Of a stretch of DNA of 29,512 nucleotides, positions 1-7,005 are shown piece after piece. Each line of letters starts with the position of its first letter. Position 1 is the stretch's first letter. The DNA lies in the NCBI GenBank assembly GCA_005882155.1, contig VBCQ01000305.1:1-29512 (forward strand), read 5' to 3'. The stretch is from Betaproteobacteria bacterium. Its GTDB lineage: Bacteria; Pseudomonadota; Gammaproteobacteria; Burkholderiales; Burkholderiaceae_C. The notes below the pieces were generated by a model that saw only the letters and a program-made list of their open reading frames with translations, was not told where the DNA came from and did not search any database. The position numbers and the translations under genes are program-made.

Positions 1-1
1 C

Positions 2-730
2 GATCCCGGCGGCCTGCTCGAAGCATCGGTCGCGGTGGCCGCGACCTTCCTGCCGAGCGACGCCGTGGTCGTGACCACGAACGGACAGATCGCCGAATCG
101 AAGTCGACCTTCAAGGCCGCGCCCGAGTTCTACCTGCGCCGCGGCGGCTCGGACCCGCTGCGCAAGCTGCCCGATGCGGTGAAGACGGTGCCGCTGATCG
201 TGCTGGTCAATGAAGGCTCGGCATCGGCGAGCGAAATCGTCGCCGGTGCGCTGCAGGATCACCATCGCGCCGTCGTGATGGGCGCGCAGACCTTCGGCAA
301 GGGCTCGGTGCAGACGGTGCGCCAGCTGTCGCCTGAGACGGCGTTGAAGATCACCACCGCGCGCTACTACACGCCGAGCGGCAAGTCGATCCAGGCCAAG
401 GGCATCGTGCCCGACGTGATGCTCGACGAAACCGCCGAGGGCAATTTGTTCGGTGCGTTGCGGGTGCGCGAAGCCGACCTCGAAAAGCATTTGCAAAGCG
501 GTCAAGGCGCCGAGGCGAAAGACGCTGCGCGCGAGAAGGCCCGCGAAGACGCGCGCAAGAAGCTCGAGGATGAAAGCGCGAAGAACACCACCACCCCGCC
601 GAAGCCGCTGCCCGAGTTCGGCAGCAACGAGGACTTCCAGCTGGCGCAAGCGCTGAATCGCCTCAAGGGCAAGCCGGTGCTGATGAGCAAGACGATGTCC
701 GAACGCAAGGCCGAGGTCGAGACGAACTGA
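2..730 (+). CDS. ctpA: Carboxyl-terminal processing protease (S41 family), 3' part
   Basis: This is the C-terminal part of a periplasmic S41A (CtpA/Prc-like) serine protease that cuts proteins near their C-termini; the 5' part lies outside the window. The block NEGSASASEI carries the likely nucleophilic Ser (codon 224-226), and TFGKGSVQ carries the general-base Lys (codon 299-301) 25 residues later, the spacing seen in CtpB-type enzymes. The following ITTARYYTPSGKSIQ and GIVPDV segments are typical of the family. The tail after about nt 480 is rich in Lys, Glu, Ala and Arg and probably helical. The N-terminal signal and the PDZ domain cannot be judged. The gene ends just before a clear intrinsic terminator, so it closes its transcription unit. 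Confidence 0.93.
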   Translation, partial: DPGGLLEASVAVAATFLPSDAVVVTTNGQIAESKSTFKAAPEFYLRRGGSDPLRKLPDAVKTVPLIVLVNEGSASASEIVAGALQDHHRAVVMGAQTFGKGSVQTVRQLSPETALKITTARYYTPSGKSIQAKGIVPDVMLDETAEGNLFGALRVREADLEKHLQSGQGAEAKDAAREKAREDARKKLEDESAKNTTTPPKPLPEFGSNEDFQLAQALNRLKGKPVLMSKTMSERKAEVETN

Positions 731-752
731 CCGCAAGTTCCCGCGCTTCGAT

Positions 753-784
753 AAACGCCCGCAGCTCGCGGGCGTTTTGTTTTC
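753..784 (+). terminator. Rho-independent terminator after ctpA
   Basis: A perfect 10-bp stem (AAACGCCCGC at 753-762, its complement at 768-777) with a 5-base loop is followed by a T-rich run up to 784. It starts 23 bases after the ctpA stop codon. Confidence 0.88.
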
Positions 785-817
785 TGCTCGGCGCCGGGCC
801 GCCCCAAGTCGAGCAGC

Positions 818-830
818 GCCCCTTGGGGGC
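818..830. repeat. Short GC-rich hairpin (GCCCC-TTG-GGGGC)
   Basis: A 5-bp perfect stem around a 3-base loop lies between the ctpA terminator and the MoeB-like gene. Similar CCCCTTGGGG-type hairpins are, from memory, common between genes in Burkholderiales. Its role is unknown. Confidence 0.35.
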
Positions 831-856
831 AGCAGGGGCTGGATTATGCTCGACTC

Positions 857-1543
857 ATGACGCACGACGCGAACGACGGCATGACCGACGAGCAGCTGCT
901 TCGCTACTCGCGGCACATCCTGCTCGACGAGCTCGGCGTCGAGGGCCAGCAGCGCCTCACGGCGTCGCATGCGCTGGTCATCGGCGCGGGTGGGCTCGGC
1001 TCGCCGGTGGCGCTGTACTTGGGCACCGCCGGCGTCGGCACGATCACGCTGATCGATCACGACACCGTCGACCTCACCAACCTGCAGCGGCAGATTGCGA
1101 TCCAGGAACGCGCCGACGCGGCGCGGCTTGACGTACTGGTCGAGCAGGCCGACGTGGTCATCGACTGCAGCGACAACTTCGCGACCCGACACGCCGTCAA
1201 CGCGGCCTGCGTCGCGCACGCCAAGCCGCTGGTGTCGGGCGCGGCAATCGGCTTCGACGGCCAGGTCTCTGTCTACGACACGCGTGACGCCGCGAACCCC
1301 TGCTACGCGTGTCTATTTCCGCCCGATGCCGCGTTCGAGGAAACGCGCTGCGCGACGATGGGCGTGTTCGCCCCGCTGGTGGGCATCATCGGCACGATCC
1401 AAGCGGCCGAGGCCTTGAAGCTGCTCGCCGGCGTCGGCTCGTCGCTCGCCGGGCGGCTGCAGATGGTCGACGCGCGCAGCATGGAGTGGACCGAGATTCG
1501 GCTCGCGCGGCAGGCGGGGTGTGCGGTGTGCGGTGCCCGCTAA
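857..1543 (+). CDS. MoeB/ThiF-family adenylyltransferase, internally shortened
   Basis: E1-like enzymes of this family adenylate the C-terminal glycine of MoaD or ThiS for molybdopterin or thiamine synthesis. Visible parts: N-terminal RYSRHILLDELG (16-27), nucleotide-binding VIGAGGLGSP (41-50), NLQRQ (75-79), DCSDNFATR (103-111), and both zinc-binding pairs CYAC (149-152) and CAVC (222-225). At 228 residues it is short for MoeB (about 250). The gap lies right after NLQRQ: the family's segment with the catalytic Lys (around a G-x-P-K motif) and the following helix/strand, roughly 30 residues, is absent, and NLQRQI runs directly into ERADAARLD. The frame is intact. The start at 857 lacks a strong ribosome binding site; ATG 881 is an alternative. 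MoeB versus ThiF cannot be decided; activity is doubtful if the deletion is real. Confidence 0.85.
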   Translation: MTHDANDGMTDEQLLRYSRHILLDELGVEGQQRLTASHALVIGAGGLGSPVALYLGTAGVGTITLIDHDTVDLTNLQRQIAIQERADAARLDVLVEQADVVIDCSDNFATRHAVNAACVAHAKPLVSGAAIGFDGQVSVYDTRDAANPCYACLFPPDAAFEETRCATMGVFAPLVGIIGTIQAAEALKLLAGVGSSLAGRLQMVDARSMEWTEIRLARQAGCAVCGAR

Positions 1544-1600
1544 GCGCCCGCCCTCGCCTTCGTTCACTCTGACCTTTCGCGCCGTCATTCCCGAAGGCGC

Positions 1601-1687
1601 GTCATCCCCGCGAAGGCGGGGATCCAGCGTCACCGATGCCGGTGGTTCCCCGCCTTCGCGGGGATGACATACCCGCCTTCGCGGGGA
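1601..1687. repeat. Cluster of palindromic REP-like repeats
   Basis: Three copies of a repeat built on CCCCGCGAAGGCGGGG: 1601-1622 forward, 1646-1668 inverted, 1671-1687 inverted and partial. The first two form a 22-bp perfect inverted repeat around a 23-24-base spacer; a degenerate fourth copy may start at 1584. This type of GTCATCCCCGC element is widely dispersed between genes in proteobacteria. On the plus strand it could act as a transcription stop for the MoeB-like gene, but there is no T-run. Confidence 0.75.
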
Positions 1688-1715
1688 AGACGTGCGCGCC
1701 CCGCTGCTTACCCGC

Positions 1716-1737
1716 ACATGTCATCTATATGACTTGT
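1716..1737. promoter_or_regulatory. Palindromic operator candidate for the GntR regulator
   Basis: ACATGTCAT-N4-ATGACTTGT is a 9-bp inverted repeat with one mismatch, centred about 46 bases upstream of the GntR start. GntR/HutC-type proteins bind such short palindromes as dimers and often repress themselves. A weak promoter (TTGTGT at 1734-1739, 17-base spacer, TGTACA at 1757-1762) overlaps its right arm, which would fit autorepression. No experimental support is available here. Confidence 0.5.
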
Positions 1738-1772
1738 GTCACTCAGGTCAACCAGCTGTACACTCGCCGGCA

Positions 1773-2555
1773 ATGCCGGCCGCACCGCACGCTCCGCCGT
1801 TCGCACCGATTGCCCCCGAGAGCGCGGGGATGCCGCTGTATCGGGTGGTGAAGGCGTCGCTGCTGCGCTCGATCGAGTCGGGCCAGCATCCGCCGGGCAG
1901 TGCGCTGCCCAGCGAGACCGAGCTGGCGCTCGCGTTCGGCGTGTCGATCGGCACGCTGCGCAAGGCCGTCGATGAGCTCGCGGCCGAGCACATCGTGGCG
2001 CGCCGCCAAGGCCGCGGCACTTTCGTCGCGACCCATACCGCCGACCGCTTCCTGCTGCAGTTCTTTCCGATCGAACGCATCGACGGGCGGCGCGAGGCGC
2101 CGGACATCGAGTGGCTTTCTCTGGCACGCGCGCGCGCCGATTCGCTCATCGCCAAAGCGCTGCAGCTGCACGAAGGCGACGCGCTGCTGCAGATCGAAAG
2201 CCGCTTGCGCCTTCAAGGCGAGGTCGTCGCGTGCGAGCAGATCGCCTTGTCGGCCGCTGTGTTCAAGGGCTTGACCGAGAAGCGCTTGCGCGAGTGGCAC
2301 GGCACCTTGTATCGGCTGTACCAGGTCGAGTTCGGGGCCACCGTCGTGCGCACGGTCGACCGCGCCCGCGCCGTCGGCTGCGATCGCCATGCCGCGCGGC
2401 TGCTCGGGCTCGCGACCTCGACGCCGGTGATGCAGCTGCGGCGCGTCGCCATCGGACTCGGCGAGCACCCCCTCGAGTACCGCGTGTCGACGATCAACAC
2501 GGCTCAGCACGAGCTCGTGAATCAGCTGGCGCGAGCGCGCAGCACCAACGAATAA
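1773..2555 (+). CDS. GntR-family regulator, HutC/UTRA type
   Basis: A transcription factor with an N-terminal winged helix-turn-helix (about residues 21-86; PLYRVVKASLLRSIESG, LPSETELALAFGVS, RRQGRGTFV) and a C-terminal UTRA ligand-binding domain (about 105-250; note EHPLEYRVS near the end, typical of UTRA). This architecture usually senses a small metabolite of the pathway it controls. The start at 1773 gives 260 residues but has no clear ribosome binding site and lies very close to the predicted promoter. ATG 1830, directly before the winged helix and preceded by GCGGGG, is a good alternative (241 residues). The phosphatase-like gene follows after 17 bases, so the two are probably co-transcribed and the regulator likely controls both. 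The ligand is unknown. Confidence 0.88.
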   Translation: MPAAPHAPPFAPIAPESAGMPLYRVVKASLLRSIESGQHPPGSALPSETELALAFGVSIGTLRKAVDELAAEHIVARRQGRGTFVATHTADRFLLQFFPIERIDGRREAPDIEWLSLARARADSLIAKALQLHEGDALLQIESRLRLQGEVVACEQIALSAAVFKGLTEKRLREWHGTLYRLYQVEFGATVVRTVDRARAVGCDRHAARLLGLATSTPVMQLRRVAIGLGEHPLEYRVSTINTAQHELVNQLARARSTNE

Positions 2556-2572
2556 CAAATGGAGCAGGCAGC

Positions 2573-3724
2573 ATGATCGATCTGTCCAGAGCCTCGAAAG
2601 CCGCCGAGCAGGCGGCCTATGCCGCAGGAACCCACCTGCTCGCGTCGCGCTCGCGCCTTGCCGAGATCATGATCACCCACCGGCCGGCGAGCGAAGTGGC
2701 ACACGAGATCGACCGCGAGGCCGCGGTGCTGATGCGCGATGTCGTGCTCAAGCGCTTCCCCGAGCACGGGGTTCTCGGCGACCGCGGCAGCAACGCGCAC
2801 GACGGCCGCCCGGTATGGGTCGTCAACCCGCTCGACGGCTCGGCCAACTACGTGCGCGGCTATCCGCAGTACGCCGTCACCGTGGCCCTGGTGGTCGACG
2901 GCGAGCCGCTGATCGGCGTCGTCTACGACCCGCTGCGCAACGAATTCTTCGGCGCGATTCACGGCCGCGGCGCGGTGCTCAACGGTGCGCTGATTCGTTG
3001 CGGCGCGCCGCGCGCGACGATCGACGCGCTCGCGGCGACCGTGTTCCCGCCGCCGACCAGCCCGCGCATGGCGAGCTACATGACCGAGCTCGGCCGCGTG
3101 CTGCGCGCGTTCGGCGGCGTGCGCCGCTCGGGCTCGATGGCGCTCGAGATGGCCTACCTAGCCGCCGGCCGCATCGATGCGTTCTGGGTTCACGACGTTC
3201 ACGCGTGGCACGCCGCCTGCGGTACCGTGCTGCTGCGCGAAAGCGGCGCGCTCGTCGAGTCGCGCGACGGCGAGCCGCTGCTGCTCGTCGTCTACGACCC
3301 GCTGCGCAACGAATTCTTCGGCGCGATTCACGGCCGCGGCGCGGTGCTCAACGGTGCGCTGATTCGTTGCGGCGCGCCGCGCGCGACGATCGACGCGCTC
3401 GCGGCGACCGTGTTCCCGCCGCCGACCAGCCCGCGCATGGCGAGCTACATGACCGAGCTCGGCCGCGTGCTGCGCGCGTTCGGCGGCGTGCGCCGCTCGG
3501 GCTCGATGGCGCTGGAGATGGCCTACCTCGCCGCCGGCCGCATCGATGCGTTCTGGGTTCACGACGTTCACGCGTGGCACGCCGCCTGCGGTACCGTGCT
3601 GCTGCGCGAAAGCGGCGCGCTCGTCGAGTCGCGCGACGGCGAGCCGCTGCTGCTCAGCCGCGCGCTGGCCGCCAGCACACCCGGCGTGCGCGACGGCTTC
3701 ATCGACCTGCTCGGATCGAAGTAG
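2573..3724 (+). CDS. Inositol-monophosphatase-like protein with internal tandem duplication
   Basis: Resembles SuhB/IMPase sugar-phosphate phosphatases, but is 383 residues instead of about 260 because residues 116-238 are repeated as 239-361, in frame. Family landmarks: WVVNPLDGSANYV (82-94), VVYDPLRNEFF, GRGAVLNG, RRSGSMALEMAYLAAGRIDAFW and HAWHAACG. Key metal-binding positions differ from the family: GEE is GDR (Asp70), the first Asp of DPxDGT is Asn85 (Asp88 is kept), and the Asp of WDxAAG is His213, and His336 in the second copy. Catalysis by the usual Mg2+ mechanism is therefore doubtful; it could be a binding protein or have a changed metal site. One N-terminal lobe with two C-terminal lobes may fold poorly. 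A plausible ribosome binding site (GGAGCAGG) precedes ATG 2573. It probably forms an operon with the GntR gene. Confidence 0.85.
   Translation: MIDLSRASKAAEQAAYAAGTHLLASRSRLAEIMITHRPASEVAHEIDREAAVLMRDVVLKRFPEHGVLGDRGSNAHDGRPVWVVNPLDGSANYVRGYPQYAVTVALVVDGEPLIGVVYDPLRNEFFGAIHGRGAVLNGALIRCGAPRATIDALAATVFPPPTSPRMASYMTELGRVLRAFGGVRRSGSMALEMAYLAAGRIDAFWVHDVHAWHAACGTVLLRESGALVESRDGEPLLLVVYDPLRNEFFGAIHGRGAVLNGALIRCGAPRATIDALAATVFPPPTSPRMASYMTELGRVLRAFGGVRRSGSMALEMAYLAAGRIDAFWVHDVHAWHAACGTVLLRESGALVESRDGEPLLLSRALAASTPGVRDGFIDLLGSK
2918..3286 (+). repeat. Direct repeat copy 1 (369 bp, in-gene)
   Basis: First unit of a 369-bp perfect-register tandem duplication inside the IMPase-like gene. It differs from copy 2 at only two bases (3145 C vs 3514 G; 3160 A vs 3529 C), both synonymous. 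Confidence 0.97.
3287..3655 (+). repeat. Direct repeat copy 2 (369 bp, in-gene)
   Basis: Second unit, directly adjacent to copy 1. A 15-bp sequence, GACGGCGAGCCGCTG, sits at the same offset before each boundary (2897-2911, 3266-3280, 3635-3649), which points to unequal crossing-over between short homologies in the ancestral gene. Six unmatched bases lie between it and the joint. Confidence 0.97.
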
Positions 3725-3787
3725 CAAGCCCCCGACGGCCCATCGCGCAGCACGCTGCCCGGCGCATTCCAGCGTTAAGCTGTCGCC

Positions 3788-4714
3788 ATGGACGATCGCA
3801 ACGACCCTCCGGCCGACAAGCGCAGCGAGCTGACCGCCCGTAACTTTCCGACAGCGCAGCAAGAGGCCGCGGTCCAGACGCCGCCGTCACCCTACAGCGG
3901 GCCGGAGAGCGCGTACCGCCTCGCGTTCACCGACACCCAATTCCTGCTGCGCGAAGAGCTGCGGCCGGTGCGCATGCAGCTCGAGCTGCTGAAGCCCGAG
4001 GTCGTGCAACGCGAGCAAGGCATCGAGTCGACGATCGTCATCTTCGGCAGCGCGCGCATCGTGCCGCCCGACGTCGCGCAGCGCATGCTGAGCGACGCCA
4101 CATCGGCCGGCGACGCGACGGCGCTGAGCATCGCGAAATCGCACATCGCGATGTCGCACTACTACGACGAGGCGCGCCGCTTCGCGACCTTGGTGACCGA
4201 GAAGTCGCGCGGCCTCGCCACCCCGATCTACGTCGTGACCGGCGGCGGCCCCGGCATCATGGAAGCCGGCAACCGCGGCGCGCACGACGTCGGCGGCAAG
4301 AGCATCGGCCTGAACATCGTGCTGCCGCACGAGCAGGCGCCGAACCCGTTCATCACGCCCGAGCTGTGCTTCCAGTTTCATTACTTCGGGCTGCGCAAGA
4401 TGCATTTCCTGATGCGCTCGACCGGGCTGGTGTGCTTTCCGGGCGGATTCGGCACGCTCGATGAACTGTTCGAGGTGTTGACGCTCATCCAAACCGGCAA
4501 GTCCAGGCGCCGGCCGGTCCTGCTGTTCGGGCGCGACTTCTGGACGCGATTGATCAACTTCGATCTGCTGGTCCAAACCGGGATGATCAGCGCGCTCGAC
4601 CTCGAGCTGTTCCGTTTCGTCGAGACCGCCGACGAGGCTTGGGAGGTCCTCGAAGCGCAATACAGCTGCGACCTGAGCCAGCCCGGCAACGGCGAGAGCG
4701 CCCCCGACATCTGA
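3788..4714 (+). CDS. LOG-family protein (TIGR00730-like Rossmann fold)
   Basis: Carries both hallmarks of the LOG/lysine-decarboxylase-like family: GGGPGIMEAGNRGA (152-165) and PGGFGTLDELFE (218-229). Members characterised in other organisms release the base from cytokinin or purine nucleoside 5'-monophosphates (phosphoribohydrolases); true lysine decarboxylase activity is not expected. At 308 residues it belongs to the longer LOG group, with about 80 extra N-terminal residues before the Rossmann core at STIVIFGSAR (81-90). No signal peptide is seen; the protein should be cytoplasmic. There is a 63-base gap from the previous gene and 19 bases to arginase. The ribosome binding site is weak. 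The substrate cannot be decided from sequence. Confidence 0.88.
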   Translation: MDDRNDPPADKRSELTARNFPTAQQEAAVQTPPSPYSGPESAYRLAFTDTQFLLREELRPVRMQLELLKPEVVQREQGIESTIVIFGSARIVPPDVAQRMLSDATSAGDATALSIAKSHIAMSHYYDEARRFATLVTEKSRGLATPIYVVTGGGPGIMEAGNRGAHDVGGKSIGLNIVLPHEQAPNPFITPELCFQFHYFGLRKMHFLMRSTGLVCFPGGFGTLDELFEVLTLIQTGKSRRRPVLLFGRDFWTRLINFDLLVQTGMISALDLELFRFVETADEAWEVLEAQYSCDLSQPGNGESAPDI

Positions 4715-4733
4715 TCCGAATCATCGAATCATC

Positions 4734-5648
4734 ATGAGCAAGCAACTCAGCATCATCGGCGCACCGACCGACATCGGCGCCGGCAGTCGCGGCGCGAGCA
4801 TGGGCCCCGAAGCTCTGCGTGTGGCCAACATCGTTCCGGTGCTGCAAGCCCATGGCCTCGAGGTCATCGACCGCGGCAACTTGAGCGGCCCATCGAACCC
4901 GTGGTTGCCACCGGTCGCGGGCTACCGTCACCTGGCCGAGGTCGTGGCGTGGAACAAGGCCGTGCATGAGGCGGTCCATGCCGAGCTGGTGCTCGGTCGC
5001 CTGCCCGTGCTGCTCGGCGGCGACCATTGTCTCGGGATCGGCTCGATGAGCGCGGTGGCGCGCCACTGCCGCGAGCGCAAGAAGAAGCTGCGCATCCTGT
5101 GGCTCGACGCGCATGCCGACTTCAACACCAGCACGCTGACGCCGAGCGGCAACATCCACGGCATGCCGGTCGCCTGCCTGTGCGGCCACGGCCCGCAAGA
5201 GCTGATCGAGATTGGCGGCCAGGTGCCGGCTATCAACCCGAAATGGGTGCGGCAGATCGGCATCCGCAGCGTCGACGAAGGCGAGAAGCGCTTCGTCCAC
5301 GAGATGGACCTCGAAGTGTTCGACATGCGCTACATCGACGAGATGGGCATGCGCCACGCGATGGAGCTCGCGCTCGCCACGCTCGACGCGAACACACATT
5401 TGCACGTCAGCTTCGACGTCGACTTTCTCGACCCCGACGTCGCGCCCGGCGTCGGCACCACGGTGCGCGGCGGCCCGACCTACCGCGAGGCGCAGCTGTG
5501 CATGGAAATGATCGCCGACACCGGCCGCCTCGCGTCGCTCGACGTGATGGAGCTCAACCCGGCGCTCGATGTGCGCAATGCCACCGCCGAAGTCGCGGTG
5601 GACTTGATCGAGAGCTTGTTCGGCAAGAGCACGCTGATGCGGAAGTAG
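4734..5648 (+). CDS. rocF: Arginase
   Basis: Hydrolyses L-arginine to L-ornithine and urea with a binuclear Mn2+ centre. All ligand motifs are present: GGDHCLGIG (His98), DAHADFNT (Asp125, His127, Asp129) and SFDVDFLDPDVAPG (Asp228, Asp230). The substrate loop SGNIHGMPVA and the late motif DVMELNP are as in bacterial arginases. At 304 residues it has full length. The start follows the LOG gene by 19 bases with no obvious Shine-Dalgarno sequence, so it may be read by coupling. The family also includes agmatinase and formimidoylglutamase, but the loop sequences fit arginase better. Confidence 0.93.
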   Translation: MSKQLSIIGAPTDIGAGSRGASMGPEALRVANIVPVLQAHGLEVIDRGNLSGPSNPWLPPVAGYRHLAEVVAWNKAVHEAVHAELVLGRLPVLLGGDHCLGIGSMSAVARHCRERKKKLRILWLDAHADFNTSTLTPSGNIHGMPVACLCGHGPQELIEIGGQVPAINPKWVRQIGIRSVDEGEKRFVHEMDLEVFDMRYIDEMGMRHAMELALATLDANTHLHVSFDVDFLDPDVAPGVGTTVRGGPTYREAQLCMEMIADTGRLASLDVMELNPALDVRNATAEVAVDLIESLFGKSTLMRK

Positions 5649-5666
5649 CGCGGGCGAGCCAAGAGA

Positions 5667-6032
5667 TTAACAACTCGTCGTCACCACGTGCTCATGCGAC
5701 AAGGTGGTCGTCGACGTGACGATCACGCTCTGTCCGGCTTTCAATTGCGCCAGCATCGCCGCTGTGAAGGTGACCATGTGGTCGTGAGTCGCGGTGCCCA
5801 TGATGCTGTAGACCCTGTCGGTCATCGAATCGAGATCGGCGCGGGCGATCGTCAGCACGTGGCCGTGGTTGCCGGCGATCGCGGAGCCCGAGGCGCCGCA
5901 GCTTGTCGTCGTCGACATCATGCCGCCGCTGCTGCTGCCCGAATACCCGCCTCCGCCGCCGCAGCCTTGGAACAGCAAGAGAACGGTTCCTCCGGCCAGG
6001 CCGCCACAGAATTCCTTGCGCGTCATGCTCAT
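5667..6032 (-). CDS. Small exported protein with three histidine-pair motifs
   Basis: 121 residues, family not named here. The N-terminus MSMTRKEFCGGLAGG followed by VLLLF looks like an export signal (possibly Tat-like, with a single Arg) and ends near a Cys followed by five Gly, suggesting a lipoprotein-like anchor, although the lipobox (FQGC) is poor. The mature part has three similar segments, each with a His-x-His or related pair followed by a beta-like stretch: NHGHVLTI (55-62), HDHMVTF (83-89) and SHEHVVTT (112-119). This pattern could bind a metal such as copper or zinc, but that is inference. The start at 6032 has a good AGGAGA ribosome binding site. It is convergent with arginase (18-base gap) and divergent from the next lipoprotein. 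Confidence 0.75.
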   Translation of the reverse strand: MSMTRKEFCGGLAGGTVLLLFQGCGGGGGYSGSSSGGMMSTTTSCGASGSAIAGNHGHVLTIARADLDSMTDRVYSIMGTATHDHMVTFTAAMLAQLKAGQSVIVTSTTTLSHEHVVTTSC

Positions 6033-6224
6033 GCGTCGTCTCCTGGTTGACACCGCAGCGAGAGCCGTTGCGGCACCGTATATTCCCGACCACGGCCCCA
6101 CCGGGTTACCGAATGTGGCGACCCCCCGAATCGAGGGGGCCGCGACGGCGTTTCCAGGTGGTGACTCGATCTGGCGCCCCGAGTACGATCGATCGGTCGG
6201 GAGCCACCATTGCGGAGGTGACTC

Positions 6225-6965
6225 ATGAATCAATTGACTCGAATTTCGTTGGGACGTGTGGGCGCTGTCGGCGCTCTCATCGTGTTGTTGGCCGCTTGCG
6301 GCGGTGGCGGCGGCGGATCCTCCGGCGGTGGCGGTACGACGGCGGCGACCTTCAATGTCAACGCCGCCTGGCACAACCTGCTGACGGTCACACAGACCTG
6401 GACAACCAGCGGCGTGTCGACGATCGACAGCAAGACCTATGGCCTGTCGATCGCCGTCGCACCGGGGGCCACGGCCGCGTTTCCAGTCACCGGCACCACC
6501 TATGCGGTCAGCGACTCGACGGCAATCCTGAGCCTCGGCGGGCTCGGCATCGCCAACACGACGAGCGCGACTTACTTCGACGCCGCCACCAACGTTGCGG
6601 CCGGCACACGCGATCGCGCCAATGGCGGTGCGGCCACCTGCACTGTCGCCACCGCCAGCGTCGCGCCGCCGACGGCGGCCCAGCTGGTCGGTGCGACCGG
6701 CGCGTTGCAGACCTTCGATGTGTACGACGGCTGTCTCAGTCCGGCGACGTTGAACGGCAAGACCGGAACGTCGACCGTCACCTGGTCGCTGATGTCCACC
6801 GGCGGGGTCACGTTCTTCTGCCTGAACGGCACGCGAAGAGACCTTGCGGGAACGATCACGGCATTCGAGATCGACTGCTTCGAAGTGGCCGAGAGCGGCA
6901 CGCTCGGAACCCATGCGCGAATCACGGTCTCGAATTCGAGCATCAACGTCACGGCGACGAATTGA
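6225..6965 (+). CDS. Hypothetical lipoprotein
   Basis: 246 residues with a textbook lipoprotein signal: positive N-terminus, hydrophobic run and lipobox LAAC with Cys25, followed by a Gly/Ser-rich linker (about 26-40). The mature part is rich in Thr, Ala, Ser and Val and probably all beta. It contains Cys pairs (in ATCTVAT, DGCLSP, FFCLNG and IDCFEV) that could form disulfides in the periplasm. An excellent ribosome binding site (GGAGGTGACTC) precedes the ATG. I do not recognise the family. A strong hairpin follows the stop codon. Confidence 0.8.
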   Translation: MNQLTRISLGRVGAVGALIVLLAACGGGGGGSSGGGGTTAATFNVNAAWHNLLTVTQTWTTSGVSTIDSKTYGLSIAVAPGATAAFPVTGTTYAVSDSTAILSLGGLGIANTTSATYFDAATNVAAGTRDRANGGAATCTVATASVAPPTAAQLVGATGALQTFDVYDGCLSPATLNGKTGTSTVTWSLMSTGGVTFFCLNGTRRDLAGTITAFEIDCFEVAESGTLGTHARITVSNSSINVTATN

Positions 6966-6970
6966 TCGGC

Positions 6971-7005
6971 GGCCCTGCCGTCAATGGCAGGGCCCGTGCG
7001 ATTTT
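6971..7005 (+). terminator. Hairpin terminator between convergent genes
   Basis: A perfect 9-bp stem (GGCCCTGCC at 6971-6979 and its complement at 6986-6994) with a 6-base loop, starting 5 bases after the lipoprotein stop. A short T-run (7002-7005) lies downstream. The stop codon of the facing nuclease gene (6981-6983) sits inside the loop, so the hairpin may serve both strands. Confidence 0.6.

Noticed and set aside
1601..1687. CRISPR-like repeat cluster
   Set aside because: The repeats are palindromic, partly inverted and without uniform spacers; they fit REP-type elements.
2111..2572. Upstream extension of the phosphatase-like frame
   Set aside because: This part overlaps the GntR gene in another frame and is Arg-rich; homology and a ribosome binding site start at 2573.
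6033..6914. Upstream extension of the minus-strand frame ending at 5667
   Set aside because: It runs antisense through the lipoprotein gene; a real start with AGGAGA and signal peptide is at 6032.
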